Under the pieces are notes generated by a model, which was given only the letters and a program-made list of their open reading frames with translations, had not been told where the DNA came from and did not search any database. The position numbers were made by a program, and so were the translations under genes. From positions 186,001-250,000 of the forward strand of contig CAJUEW010000002.1 in NCBI GenBank assembly GCA_910585465.1: DNA of 64,000 nucleotides, read 5' to 3'. Positions 1 through 7,434 of the stretch are shown here, in pieces. Numbering within the stretch: the first letter of the stretch is position 1; every line of letters starts with the position of its first letter. This stretch comes from an uncultured Lachnospiraceae bacterium. Lineage in GTDB: Bacteria > Bacillota > Clostridia > Lachnospirales > Lachnospiraceae.

Positions 1-465
1 AATAATCCGGCCTATCATGATAATCTAAGTGCAACCTTACATAGAATGGAGTGTTACGAGGAGGCGCTCAGAGAGACTGAGAAAGCGATCGAACTGGAAC
101 CGGATAACGCGGAATATTATGACAGTCTGGGGCGGACCCTGCATGTAATGAAGCATTATGAGGAAGCTGCTGCAGCAAAGCAAAAAGCGATCGAGCTGGA
201 ATCCCAAAATGCAGAATATCATGAAAGTTTAAGTGTAACGTTGCATGTGGTGAAACGTTATGAGGAAGCACTTAAAGAGACTGAGAAGGCGATCGAGCTG
301 GAACCGGATAACGCGGAATATTATAACAGTCTGGGAATAACCTTGCATGCAATGGGACGTTATAAGGAAGCTGCTGCAGCAAAGCAAAAAGCGGCAGAGC
401 TGGAACCGGAAAATACAGAATATCAGGAGAGTCTGGACAAAACGCTTCAGCAAATGGAAAAATGA
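1..465 (+). CDS. TPR repeat protein, C-terminal part (5' end outside window)
   Basis: The reading frame is open from base 1, so the gene begins upstream; an internal Met at 46 is not a credible start because the repeat pattern continues before it. The visible 154 residues are four and a half 34-residue tetratricopeptide repeats, each with the A-L/Y-E-A-L pattern and an 'ELEP.NAEY' turn. Two repeat types alternate, 'EEAL.ETEKAIELEPDNAEYY' and 'EEAAAAKQKAIELE', so the real unit is a 68-residue pair. TPR arrays are protein-protein interaction scaffolds. No catalytic domain is visible and the function is unknown. A hairpin with a T-run follows the stop codon. The identical blocks suggest recent internal duplication. 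Confidence 0.85.
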   Translation, partial: NNPAYHDNLSATLHRMECYEEALRETEKAIELEPDNAEYYDSLGRTLHVMKHYEEAAAAKQKAIELESQNAEYHESLSVTLHVVKRYEEALKETEKAIELEPDNAEYYNSLGITLHAMGRYKEAAAAKQKAAELEPENTEYQESLDKTLQQMEK

Positions 466-496
466 CAGATAAGGCTGTTTTATATGCTCTATTTAA

Positions 497-529
497 AGAA
501 GGAATCATGCACATGATTCTTTCTTTTTT
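497..529 (+). terminator. Rho-independent terminator after the TPR gene
   Basis: GAATCAT (502-508) pairs with ATGATTC (513-519) around a 4-nt loop and is followed by TTTCTTTTTT. The stem is short but the T-run is good. Its position, between the TPR stop and the AAGGAG of the protease gene, argues that the protease starts at 567 and not further upstream. Confidence 0.65.
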
Positions 530-566
530 CATATCCATACAAAGAAACCTTCTAAGGAGCCACAGT

Positions 567-2273
567 ATGACCTGCAGGGAAGCAATTATGTCCAATGATT
601 TTATGGACTATATATGGAAAATTGATGTAGTGCCGGAAGCCCCGGAGGAACTGCCTTTTGGAGTGTGCGCCCAGTTTATTAACCGGAATTTCAGTGTGTT
701 TTACGTAAATCGGACAGAGGTTTTGCGAAATCCTGAGGGAATTCCTATCGGGGATTATGCAGTACCCTCCTGCCATACGCAGATGAACACCGAAAGCCTG
801 GAATGTACAAGAATTCTCCCGATTCAAAACCAGCCCGCGCTTCAGCTTCGGGGAAACGGAGTGATTCTGGGATTTCTGGATTCCGGAATATCTCTGGAAA
901 ATCCTGTATTCCGAAAGGAGGACGGGAAGACAAGAGTCATTGGTCTGTGGGATCAGACCGATCAAAGTGGGATACCCCCGAAAGGATTTTTATATGGAAG
1001 CGAATATTCAGGGACGGAAATCGATGAATTGCTGGAATCTGGTAAAACAGAGCTTCCCGGAGCGGACCCGGAGGGACATGGGACAAAGGTAGCTGCCATA
1101 GCGGCGGGCTCTGTAATGGAAAGTGAGAACTTTATCGGGGCGGCTCCTGAGTCCTCGATTGCTTTTGTGAAGCTGAAGCAGGCAAAGCCATTTATCCGGC
1201 AGCTTCAGCAAATCCCTCTGGACAGCGTGGCATATCAGGAATCTGATATTATGCTGGGGATCCGTTATCTGGATATGCTGGCAACAAAGGAGAACCGTCC
1301 CCTTGTCATATGTCTGGCTCTTGGAAGTAATGCAGGCGGGCATACAGGTTCTACAGCTCTTGGAATGTATCTGGATGATTTTACCAGAAGGGCGGGAAGA
1401 GCTGTGGTAGTCGCCGGGGGCAATGAAGGGAATAAGGCCCATCATTTTTTTGGCGTTGTTCCGGAAAATCCCGGATATCTGGATGTAGAGCTGCATGTAG
1501 GGGATCATGAAGAGGGCTTCCAGCTGAATTTGTGGGGGAATGCCCCGGGAATGTTTTCGGCAGAGGTGACCTCTCCTTCAGGAGAACAGATTCCCAAAAT
1601 ATTTCCCAGAATATTGGAACGGCAAAGATATGATTTTGTATTTGAAAATACAATACTGGATATTCAGTATGAATTGACGGAGGTAATTTCCGGGGATGAG
1701 AGACTGCTTTTTTCCTTTCAGCGGCCTACGCCGGGTGTCTGGAAGCTTCGGATCTATTCTTCCGGAAAATATGAGAACAGCTTTCATATCTGGCTTCCGG
1801 TAACCGGATTTATCAGTGATGATACGTATTTTCTGCGGCCGGATCCGGATACGACAATCACGGAACCAGGCAATGCTTACCGGGTACTGACGACAGCCGG
1901 ATATGAGGGCTGTTCGGACGGACTTTGGCTGGATTCCGGAAGAGGATACACAAGAAACAGCCATTTAAAGCCGGATATCGCCGCTCCCGCAGTTGCAGTA
2001 GCCACAATTGACCGGTTCGGAAGAAGCAGCTCCCTGACCGGAACCAGTGCTTCCGCCTCCCTGGGGGCAGGAGCATGTGCGCTTCTGATGGAGTGGGGAA
2101 TCGTTCAGGGTAATGTTCCGACAATGGACAGTGTAACAGTGCAGAGGTTTCTTATCAGAGGAGCCAGAAGACCGCCTACATTTACTTATCCGAACCGGAA
2201 CCTTGGATACGGCCTTTTGGACTTATACGGAAGCTTTCAGGCAATACGGGGAATCCGGTCTACAGGGGGCTGA
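567..2273 (+). CDS. Subtilisin-like S8 family serine protease (clostridial Csp-like group)
   Basis: A 568-residue peptidase with an intact S8 triad: Asp about 105 in 'GFLDSGI', His about 171 in 'PEGHGTKVAAIAAG' and Ser about 494 in 'LTGTSASASLGAG'. The oxyanion Asn lies in 'VVAGGNEGN'. A beta-rich insertion of roughly 150 residues separates the Asn and Ser segments, as in clostridial Csp-type proteases that process the spore cortex lytic enzyme precursor, though many Lachnospiraceae paralogues have no known substrate. No signal peptide is evident, consistent with a cytosolic or spore-compartment protein. The start at 567 has AAGGAG (554-559) at good spacing; a longer frame from 462 would run through the terminator. 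The germination role is family inference only. Confidence 0.85.
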   Translation: MTCREAIMSNDFMDYIWKIDVVPEAPEELPFGVCAQFINRNFSVFYVNRTEVLRNPEGIPIGDYAVPSCHTQMNTESLECTRILPIQNQPALQLRGNGVILGFLDSGISLENPVFRKEDGKTRVIGLWDQTDQSGIPPKGFLYGSEYSGTEIDELLESGKTELPGADPEGHGTKVAAIAAGSVMESENFIGAAPESSIAFVKLKQAKPFIRQLQQIPLDSVAYQESDIMLGIRYLDMLATKENRPLVICLALGSNAGGHTGSTALGMYLDDFTRRAGRAVVVAGGNEGNKAHHFFGVVPENPGYLDVELHVGDHEEGFQLNLWGNAPGMFSAEVTSPSGEQIPKIFPRILERQRYDFVFENTILDIQYELTEVISGDERLLFSFQRPTPGVWKLRIYSSGKYENSFHIWLPVTGFISDDTYFLRPDPDTTITEPGNAYRVLTTAGYEGCSDGLWLDSGRGYTRNSHLKPDIAAPAVAVATIDRFGRSSSLTGTSASASLGAGACALLMEWGIVQGNVPTMDSVTVQRFLIRGARRPPTFTYPNRNLGYGLLDLYGSFQAIRGIRSTGG

Positions 2274-2328
2274 AAAAGGATGATAAAAGAAACTGAAGAT
2301 CAAGAATCCCGTAGCTTGACATCCTTTT
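2274..2328 (+). terminator. Possible long-loop hairpin after the protease gene
   Basis: AAAAGGATG (2274-2282) is complementary to CATCCTTTT (2320-2328) across a 37-nt loop, ending in a TTTT. The right arm overlaps the -35 of the next promoter. The long loop makes this a weak terminator call. Confidence 0.3.
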
Positions 2329-2343
2329 AAAACATGTTAAAAT
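2316..2343 (+). promoter_or_regulatory. Promoter of the citrate synthase-gntR-icd operon
   Basis: TTGACA (2316-2321) and TAAAAT (2338-2343) lie 16 bases apart, with a TG two bases upstream of the -10 (extended -10). It is the only good sigma-A promoter before the operon and sits directly upstream of two GTATAC boxes. Confidence 0.75.
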
Positions 2344-2369
2344 GTATACGAAATAAAATTGTATACAAT
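2342..2369 (+). promoter_or_regulatory. Candidate GntR-family operator: two GTATAC boxes
   Basis: GTATAC occurs at 2344-2349 and again at 2361-2366, 17 bases apart. The second copy is the centre of a perfect 12-base palindrome, ATTGTATACAAT (2358-2369). FadR/FCD-type GntR regulators often bind palindromes of the form TTGTATACAA. The boxes lie immediately after the -10, where a bound repressor would block initiation. The second gene of the operon encodes an FCD-type GntR protein, so autoregulation is the simplest reading. Confidence 0.65.
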
Positions 2370-2392
2370 GATACAAACTAAGGAGAAAATTT

Positions 2393-3796
2393 ATGGATAA
2401 CAACAGAGCGGTTCATTTTGACAGACATACGAATTTGCTGCAGTTGGAAGAGCATATGTATCCGCTGGTGGATGTAGATCATCCGAATACCTTCCGGAAT
2501 CTGTTCCCTTACACAGAGATTCCGAAGATTGCATTTAACGACCGTATTGTTCCTCACCATATGCCGGAGGAAATATGGATTACGGATACGACTTTCCGTG
2601 ACGGACAGCAGTCCCGGGCACCCTACTCAACAGATCAGATTGTTACTATTTATGATTATCTGCATAAGCTGGGAGGGCATAACGGTCTGATTCGTCAGTC
2701 CGAATTTTTTCTGTACAGTAAAAAGGACAGAGATGCAGTCTGCAAGTGTATGGAGAAGGGATATAAGTTTCCGGAGGTGACAAGCTGGATACGTGCCAAT
2801 AAGGATGACTTTCAGCTTGTCAAAGAGCTGGGGATGAAGGAGACCGGAATTCTTGTAAGCTGCTCTGATTATCATATTTTCTATAAAATGAAGAAAACCA
2901 GACGGGAAGCAATGCAGCATTATCTGAACATTGTACGGGACTGTCTGGAGATTGGCATCAGTCCCAGATGTCATCTGGAGGATATTACAAGAGCAGATAT
3001 TTATGGCTATGTGATTCCGTTCTGCCTGGAATTAAAAAAGATGATGGATCACTATAATATTCCGATTAAAGTGCGCTGCTGCGATACTATGGGATATGGG
3101 GTTAATTATCCGGGAGCCGTAATTCCGCGTTCGGTTCCCGGCATTATCTATGGGATTCAGGTACATGCAGGGTTTCCGTCCGATTTGATTGAGTGGCATG
3201 GGCACAATGATTTTTATAAAGCTGTCAGCAATTCCACCACAGCATGGCTTTACGGGGCTTCCGGAGTAAACTGCTCCCTGTTCGGCATCGGAGAGCGGAC
3301 AGGCAATACTCCCCTGGAGGCTATGGTATTTGAATATGCCCAGCTTCGCGGTACGCTGGACGGAATGGATACTACCGTGATTACAGAACTGACAGAATAT
3401 TATGAAAAAGAAATCGGATACCGGATTCCGCCCCGGACCCCGTTTGTAGGCAAAAATTTTAACGTAACAAGAGCAGGCATCCATGCGGACGGCCTTTTAA
3501 AGAACGAGGAGATTTACAATATTTTTGATACGGAGAAATTTTTAAACCGTCCGGCTCTGGTGGCCGTGTCCAGCACCTCCGGACTGGCGGGAATCGCCCA
3601 CTGGATCAATACTTATTTCCGACTGAAGGGGGAGCATATGGTAGATAAAAATTCAGAGCTGGTACATATGGTAAAGGCGTGGGTTGATAATGAATATGAA
3701 AGCGGCCGGATAACAGTGCTTACGGATACAGAGCTTCTTAAGGTGATCCAGGACGCATGTGAAAGAACAGGAGTGCAGATTGTGCAGGAGGCATAG
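2393..3796 (+). CDS. HMGL-like (isopropylmalate/homocitrate synthase fold) enzyme, probable Re-citrate synthase
   Basis: A 467-residue member of the DRE-TIM metallolyase family. It carries the signature 'ITDTTFRDGQQSR' near residues 63-75, 'CHLEDITRAD', the metal-binding 'EWHGHNDFYKAV' and the C-terminal motif 'FGIGERTGNTPLE'. Such proteins condense acetyl-CoA with a 2-oxo acid. Two points favour Re-citrate synthase of the Clostridium kluyveri type over 2-isopropylmalate synthase: the gene shares an operon with isocitrate dehydrogenase, and the leucine allosteric domain is absent. No leu genes are nearby. Start ATG 2393 has AAGGAG upstream. The stop overlaps the gntR start by one base. Homocitrate or another acyl-transfer product cannot be excluded. 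Confidence 0.75.
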   Translation: MDNNRAVHFDRHTNLLQLEEHMYPLVDVDHPNTFRNLFPYTEIPKIAFNDRIVPHHMPEEIWITDTTFRDGQQSRAPYSTDQIVTIYDYLHKLGGHNGLIRQSEFFLYSKKDRDAVCKCMEKGYKFPEVTSWIRANKDDFQLVKELGMKETGILVSCSDYHIFYKMKKTRREAMQHYLNIVRDCLEIGISPRCHLEDITRADIYGYVIPFCLELKKMMDHYNIPIKVRCCDTMGYGVNYPGAVIPRSVPGIIYGIQVHAGFPSDLIEWHGHNDFYKAVSNSTTAWLYGASGVNCSLFGIGERTGNTPLEAMVFEYAQLRGTLDGMDTTVITELTEYYEKEIGYRIPPRTPFVGKNFNVTRAGIHADGLLKNEEIYNIFDTEKFLNRPALVAVSSTSGLAGIAHWINTYFRLKGEHMVDKNSELVHMVKAWVDNEYESGRITVLTDTELLKVIQDACERTGVQIVQEA

Positions 3797-4455
3797 TGAA
3801 GATGGGGGAGAAGTATTCACTTCGCGGAAGGGTGTATGCAAGCATCAGAGAAGATATTTTAGGCGGACGCTACGAACAGAATACGGAGCTTAAGGAAGCG
3901 GCGATCGGTGCGGAGCTGGGTGTCAGCCGGACTCCGGTACGGGAGGCATTACGTCAGCTTGAGCTGGAGGGTCTGGTGAACATCATTCCGAACCGGGGAG
4001 CCTATGTAAATAGAATTACGCCAAAGGATGTACAGGATATTTATGTAATTCGTCCTATGCTGGAGGGGCTGTGCGCCCGCTGGGCTACGGAAAAGATTAC
4101 TCAGGAGCAGCTGGACGGGCTGGAGGAGACGCTTTGTCTGATGGAATATCATACACAGAAGAAAAATTATGAAAAGCTGTGCGAGCTGGACAGCCTCTTT
4201 CATGAACAGCTATACAGCGCAAGCGGCAGCCGGATACTGAATCATGTGCTGTCGGATTTTCATGATTATGTAAAAAAGGTAAGAAAGGCGGCAATTACTT
4301 CTCAGAGCCGTTTGGTAAAATCCACAGAAGAGCACCGCGCTATTTTTAAGGCTATTAAGTCAAAAGACGCAGATCAGGCAGAGGAACTTGCAAAGCAGCA
4401 TGTGAAGCGCACAGTCGAAAACATTCAGCTGCAGGGGCTGGAGCGTATATTATAA
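3796..4455 (+). CDS. GntR family transcriptional regulator, FCD domain
   Basis: A 219-residue regulator with an N-terminal winged helix ('GAELGVSRTPVREALRQLELEGLV', shown here in part as residues about 35-55) and an all-helical FCD effector domain ending with 'EEHRAIFKAIKSKDADQAEE'. FCD regulators usually bind organic acids, and a citrate-pathway acid would suit this operon. The start is either GTG 3796, overlapping the previous TAG, or ATG 3802; AGGAGG at 3786-3791 fits both (4 or 10 bases). The gene lies between citrate synthase and isocitrate dehydrogenase, and the GTATAC boxes upstream of the operon are its likely targets. The effector is unknown. Confidence 0.85.
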   Translation: MKMGEKYSLRGRVYASIREDILGGRYEQNTELKEAAIGAELGVSRTPVREALRQLELEGLVNIIPNRGAYVNRITPKDVQDIYVIRPMLEGLCARWATEKITQEQLDGLEETLCLMEYHTQKKNYEKLCELDSLFHEQLYSASGSRILNHVLSDFHDYVKKVRKAAITSQSRLVKSTEEHRAIFKAIKSKDADQAEELAKQHVKRTVENIQLQGLERIL

Positions 4456-4470
4456 TACAGGAGGAATATG

Positions 4471-5682
4471 ATGGAAAAGATTAAGATGACTACTCCGCTG
4501 GTGGAAATGGACGGAGATGAAATGACCCGGATTCTCTGGCAGATGATTAAGGAGGAGCTTCTGCTCCCATTTATAGACTTGAAGACAGAGTATTATGATT
4601 TGGGTCTGGAAAACCGGGAGAGAACGAAGGATCAGGTTACCTTTGACTCTGCGGAGGCAACGAAAAAATATGGTGTGGCAGTAAAATGCGCGACAATTAC
4701 ACCGAATGCGGCAAGAGTGGAGGAATACGGCTTAAAGGAAATGTGGAAAAGCCCTAACGGTACGATCCGGGCGATTCTGGACGGAACTGTATTCCGCGCT
4801 CCAATCATTGTAAAGGGAATTGAACCTTATGTTAAAACCTGGAAAAAACCGATTACTCTGGCGCGCCATGCTTATGGAGATGTCTATAAAGCATCCGAAA
4901 TGATCATTCCGGGACCAGGCAAGGTAGAGCTGGTTTACACAGCAGAGAACGGAGAGCAGAAGACAGAGCTGGTTCATCAGTTTAACGGTGCCGGAATTGT
5001 ACAGGGCATGCATAATCTGGACGCTTCTATTGAGAGCTTCGCAAAGAGCTGCTTTCAGTATGCTCTGGATACCAGACAGGATGTGTGGTTTGCAGCCAAG
5101 GATACGATTTCAAAAAAATATGATCACCGCTTTAAGGATATTTTTCAGGAAATCTATGAGCAGGATTATAAGGCAGCATTTGAGGCTGCAGGGCTTACAT
5201 ACTTTTATACCTTGATCGATGATGCAATTGCCCGGGTAGTAAAATCAGAGGGAGGATTTATCTGGGCCTGCAAAAATTACGACGGCGACGTTATGAGCGA
5301 TCTTGTGGCAACAGCCTTCGGTTCCCTTGCCATGATGACTTCTGTTTTAGTATCTCCTCACGGATACTATGAATATGAAGCCGCCCATGGTACGGTTCAG
5401 AAACATTACTATAAACATTTAAAGGGAGAGGAGACCTCCACCAACTCTATGGCTACGATCTTTGCATGGAGCGGGGCTCTTAGGAAGCGCGGTGAGCTGG
5501 ACGGACTGGCGGAGCTGGTTCGTTTTGCGGATATTCTGGAAAAAGCATCCGTTCAGACCATCGAGTCCGGAAAAATGACTAAAGATCTGGCCCTGATTAC
5601 AGAGCTTAACAATGTGACAGTTTTAAACTCCGGAGAATTTATCCGCGCCATCCGTGCAACGATGGAAGGGATGCTGCCTTAA
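4471..5682 (+). CDS. icd: NADP-dependent isocitrate dehydrogenase (eukaryote-like subfamily)
   Basis: A 403-residue isocitrate dehydrogenase that oxidatively decarboxylates isocitrate to 2-oxoglutarate with NADP+. It has the substrate-binding segment 'KSPNGTIRAILDGTVFR' and the Mg2+/isocitrate motif 'LIDDAIARVVKSEGGFIWACKNYDGD' (residues about 248-275, shown here partly by its key Asp residues), followed by 'YEAAHGTVQKHYYKH'. The N-terminus 'MTTPLVEMDGDEMTRI' is typical of the homodimeric eukaryote-like group, not the E. coli type. ATG 4471 is preferred over 4468 because AGGAGG (4459-4464) is 6 bases away. It completes an operon with the probable citrate synthase. Aconitase is not encoded nearby. 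Confidence 0.95.
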   Translation: MEKIKMTTPLVEMDGDEMTRILWQMIKEELLLPFIDLKTEYYDLGLENRERTKDQVTFDSAEATKKYGVAVKCATITPNAARVEEYGLKEMWKSPNGTIRAILDGTVFRAPIIVKGIEPYVKTWKKPITLARHAYGDVYKASEMIIPGPGKVELVYTAENGEQKTELVHQFNGAGIVQGMHNLDASIESFAKSCFQYALDTRQDVWFAAKDTISKKYDHRFKDIFQEIYEQDYKAAFEAAGLTYFYTLIDDAIARVVKSEGGFIWACKNYDGDVMSDLVATAFGSLAMMTSVLVSPHGYYEYEAAHGTVQKHYYKHLKGEETSTNSMATIFAWSGALRKRGELDGLAELVRFADILEKASVQTIESGKMTKDLALITELNNVTVLNSGEFIRAIRATMEGMLP

Positions 5683-5731
5683 GAGACCGTGCCGTCAGTG
5701 TGGCAGTATCACAGAAGAAGAAAAGTTTATA

Positions 5732-5761
5732 AGAATAAAAAGATATCCCTTCCCATATATT
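5732..5761 (+). promoter_or_regulatory. Candidate sigma-E-type promoter of spoIVA
   Basis: GAATAAA (5732-5738) and CATATATT (5754-5761) resemble the -35 and -10 boxes of the mother-cell sigma-E, which drives spoIVA in studied spore formers. Transcription would begin near 5768, inside the loop of the hairpin described next, leaving an uncovered ribosome binding site. The match is approximate. Confidence 0.4.
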
Positions 5762-5787
5762 AGAACAAACATGGGAGGGGTATTTTT
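5747..5787 (+). terminator. Hairpin that ends icd transcription and masks the spoIVA ribosome binding site
   Basis: CCCTTCCCAT (5747-5756) pairs with ATGGGAGGGG (5771-5780) over 10 bases with one G-U pair, followed by TATTTTT. The right arm is the Shine-Dalgarno sequence of spoIVA, whose ATG is at 5788. The structure can therefore act as an icd terminator, and can hide the ribosome binding site in any read-through RNA. Confidence 0.55.
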
Positions 5788-7278
5788 ATGGATACAATTC
5801 AGAATCAGAAAGAATTTCATCTATACAATGATATTAAAGAACGAACCGGAGGAGAGATCTACATAGGCGTGGTTGGACCGGTGCGGACCGGAAAATCCAC
5901 TTTCATCAAACGGTTTATGGATCTTCTGGTGCTCCCGAATATGGAAAATATTCATGAACGGGAGCGGGCAACGGATGAACTGCCCCAGTCTGCCGCAGGA
6001 AAAACAATTATGACAACTGAGCCAAAGTTTGTCCCAAAGGAAGCAGTGGAAATCAATGTGGGGGGAGAGATCCCTGTAAAAATCCGTCTGATTGACTGTG
6101 TGGGGTATATGGTGGAAGGGGCGGCAGGACATCTGGAAAATGATACGGAGCGGATGGTAAAGACGCCATGGTTTACGGAGGAGGTTCCTTTTACCAAAGC
6201 GGCAGAGCTGGGGACTCATAAGGTAATTCATGATCATTCCACCATTGGAATAGTAGTAACCTGTGACGGAAGCTTTGGAGATATTCCGGCGGAAAATTAC
6301 CGTGCAGCCGAAGAGCGTACCATTGAGGAGCTGAAGAAACTTGGAAAGCCCTTTGTGATTCTGCTGAACACTACAAAACCCTACAGCGATCCTGTCCGCA
6401 GTCAGGCAGAGGAAATGTATCACAAATACCAGATACCGGTTCTTCCGGTCAACTGTGAGCAGCTTAAAAAAGAAGACATTACGATGATTCTGGAGCAGGT
6501 GCTTCTGGAATTTCCGCTGACAGAAGTGGAATATCATATGCCGCGCTGGGTAGAAATGCTTCCTGTCAACCATCCGGTCAAACAGGAGATCATTGCCAAA
6601 GTCCGGCAGATGATGGAGGAATTTCATGTGCTCCGGGATATCGGGCTTGCGGATACCACATGCGAGGGTCCGTCCGTCAGCCGTATGAAGCTGGATCGGG
6701 TTGCGCTGGATACAGGAACTGCCATTTATTCCATTGATATGGAAGAAAGCTGTTATTATCAGATGCTCAGCGATCTGACAGGCATGGAGCTTCAGGATGA
6801 ATATGATCTGATGGAGCAGCTTCGGGAACTGTCTGCCATGCAGAAGGAATATGGAAAGGTGATCAAAGCCATGGACGCAGTCCGTCAGAAGGGCTATGGG
6901 ATGGTTCTGCCTGAAAAGGAAGAGATTACGATGGAAGACCCGGTGCTGATTCATCAGGGAGGGAAATATGGAGTGAAGCTTCGTTCCCTGTCTCCGTCCG
7001 TGCATATGATCCGTGCCAATATTGAGACTGAAATTGCCCCGATTGTAGGCAGCGAGGAGCAGGCAAAGGATTTGATTCAGTATATTCAGGACGGCAGAAA
7101 GCAGGAGGAAGGTATCTGGCAGATTAATATTTTCGGAAAGACGATAGAAGAGCTGGTAGAGGACGGTATCCGGAGTAAGCTGTATCAGATTGGAGAAGAA
7201 AGCCAGGTCAAGCTGCAGGATACGATGCAGAAAATTGTCAATGATTCCAATGGCGGGCTGGTATGTATTATTATTTAA
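5788..7278 (+). CDS. spoIVA: Stage IV sporulation protein A, coat-assembly ATPase
   Basis: SpoIVA is the ATP-hydrolysing protein that polymerises on the forespore surface and anchors the spore coat. At 496 residues the product has the family's length. The Walker A loop is 'GVVGPVRTGKSTFIKRF' (about residues 27-43); 'RLIDCVGYMVEGAAGH' is the Walker B/G3 region and 'LLNTTKPY' the nucleotide-specificity segment. The middle and C-terminal domains are typical, ending in the hydrophobic 'GGLVCIII' tail used for membrane or SpoVM contact. It follows icd but is probably expressed on its own from a sporulation promoter. A terminator follows. This is firm evidence that the organism forms spores. Confidence 0.97.
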   Translation: MDTIQNQKEFHLYNDIKERTGGEIYIGVVGPVRTGKSTFIKRFMDLLVLPNMENIHERERATDELPQSAAGKTIMTTEPKFVPKEAVEINVGGEIPVKIRLIDCVGYMVEGAAGHLENDTERMVKTPWFTEEVPFTKAAELGTHKVIHDHSTIGIVVTCDGSFGDIPAENYRAAEERTIEELKKLGKPFVILLNTTKPYSDPVRSQAEEMYHKYQIPVLPVNCEQLKKEDITMILEQVLLEFPLTEVEYHMPRWVEMLPVNHPVKQEIIAKVRQMMEEFHVLRDIGLADTTCEGPSVSRMKLDRVALDTGTAIYSIDMEESCYYQMLSDLTGMELQDEYDLMEQLRELSAMQKEYGKVIKAMDAVRQKGYGMVLPEKEEITMEDPVLIHQGGKYGVKLRSLSPSVHMIRANIETEIAPIVGSEEQAKDLIQYIQDGRKQEEGIWQINIFGKTIEELVEDGIRSKLYQIGEESQVKLQDTMQKIVNDSNGGLVCIII

Positions 7279-7294
7279 AAAGCCTAAAAGACGG

Positions 7295-7337
7295 AAAGCG
7301 GGAGGCTGCGGACAGCGGCGTCCTGCTTTTATATTTT
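7295..7337 (+). terminator. Rho-independent terminator after spoIVA
   Basis: AAAGCGGGA (7295-7303) pairs with TCCTGCTTT (7321-7329), with a small inner stem GCTG/CAGC and a following TTTTATATTTT tract. Confidence 0.7.
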
Positions 7338-7390
7338 AAAGCCTCTGGAATGAGAAATACAGCGGAGCTGTATGCAAATCCGGAAAATTC

Positions 7391-7399
7391 TGCTACAAT
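7391..7399 (+). promoter_or_regulatory. Extended -10 of the MBL hydrolase/rnhA operon
   Basis: TGCTACAAT (7391-7399) is an extended -10 36 bases before the start codon at 7435. No convincing -35 is visible 17 bases upstream, which extended -10 promoters can tolerate. Confidence 0.45.
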
Positions 7400-7434
7400 G
7401 TTCAAGACAGATAAAAAGGCAGGAGAAACCGTTT

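Noticed and set aside
46..420. Repeated DNA that could suggest a CRISPR or tandem repeat array
   Set aside because: The repeats are in-frame coding units of 102/204 bases that translate into TPR motifs, with no spacers.
5821..7005. A 394-codon open frame on the minus strand opposite spoIVA
   Set aside because: It is the shadow of the spoIVA frame, has no recognisable domain, no ribosome binding site, and biased amino acid composition (His, Phe, Arg rich).
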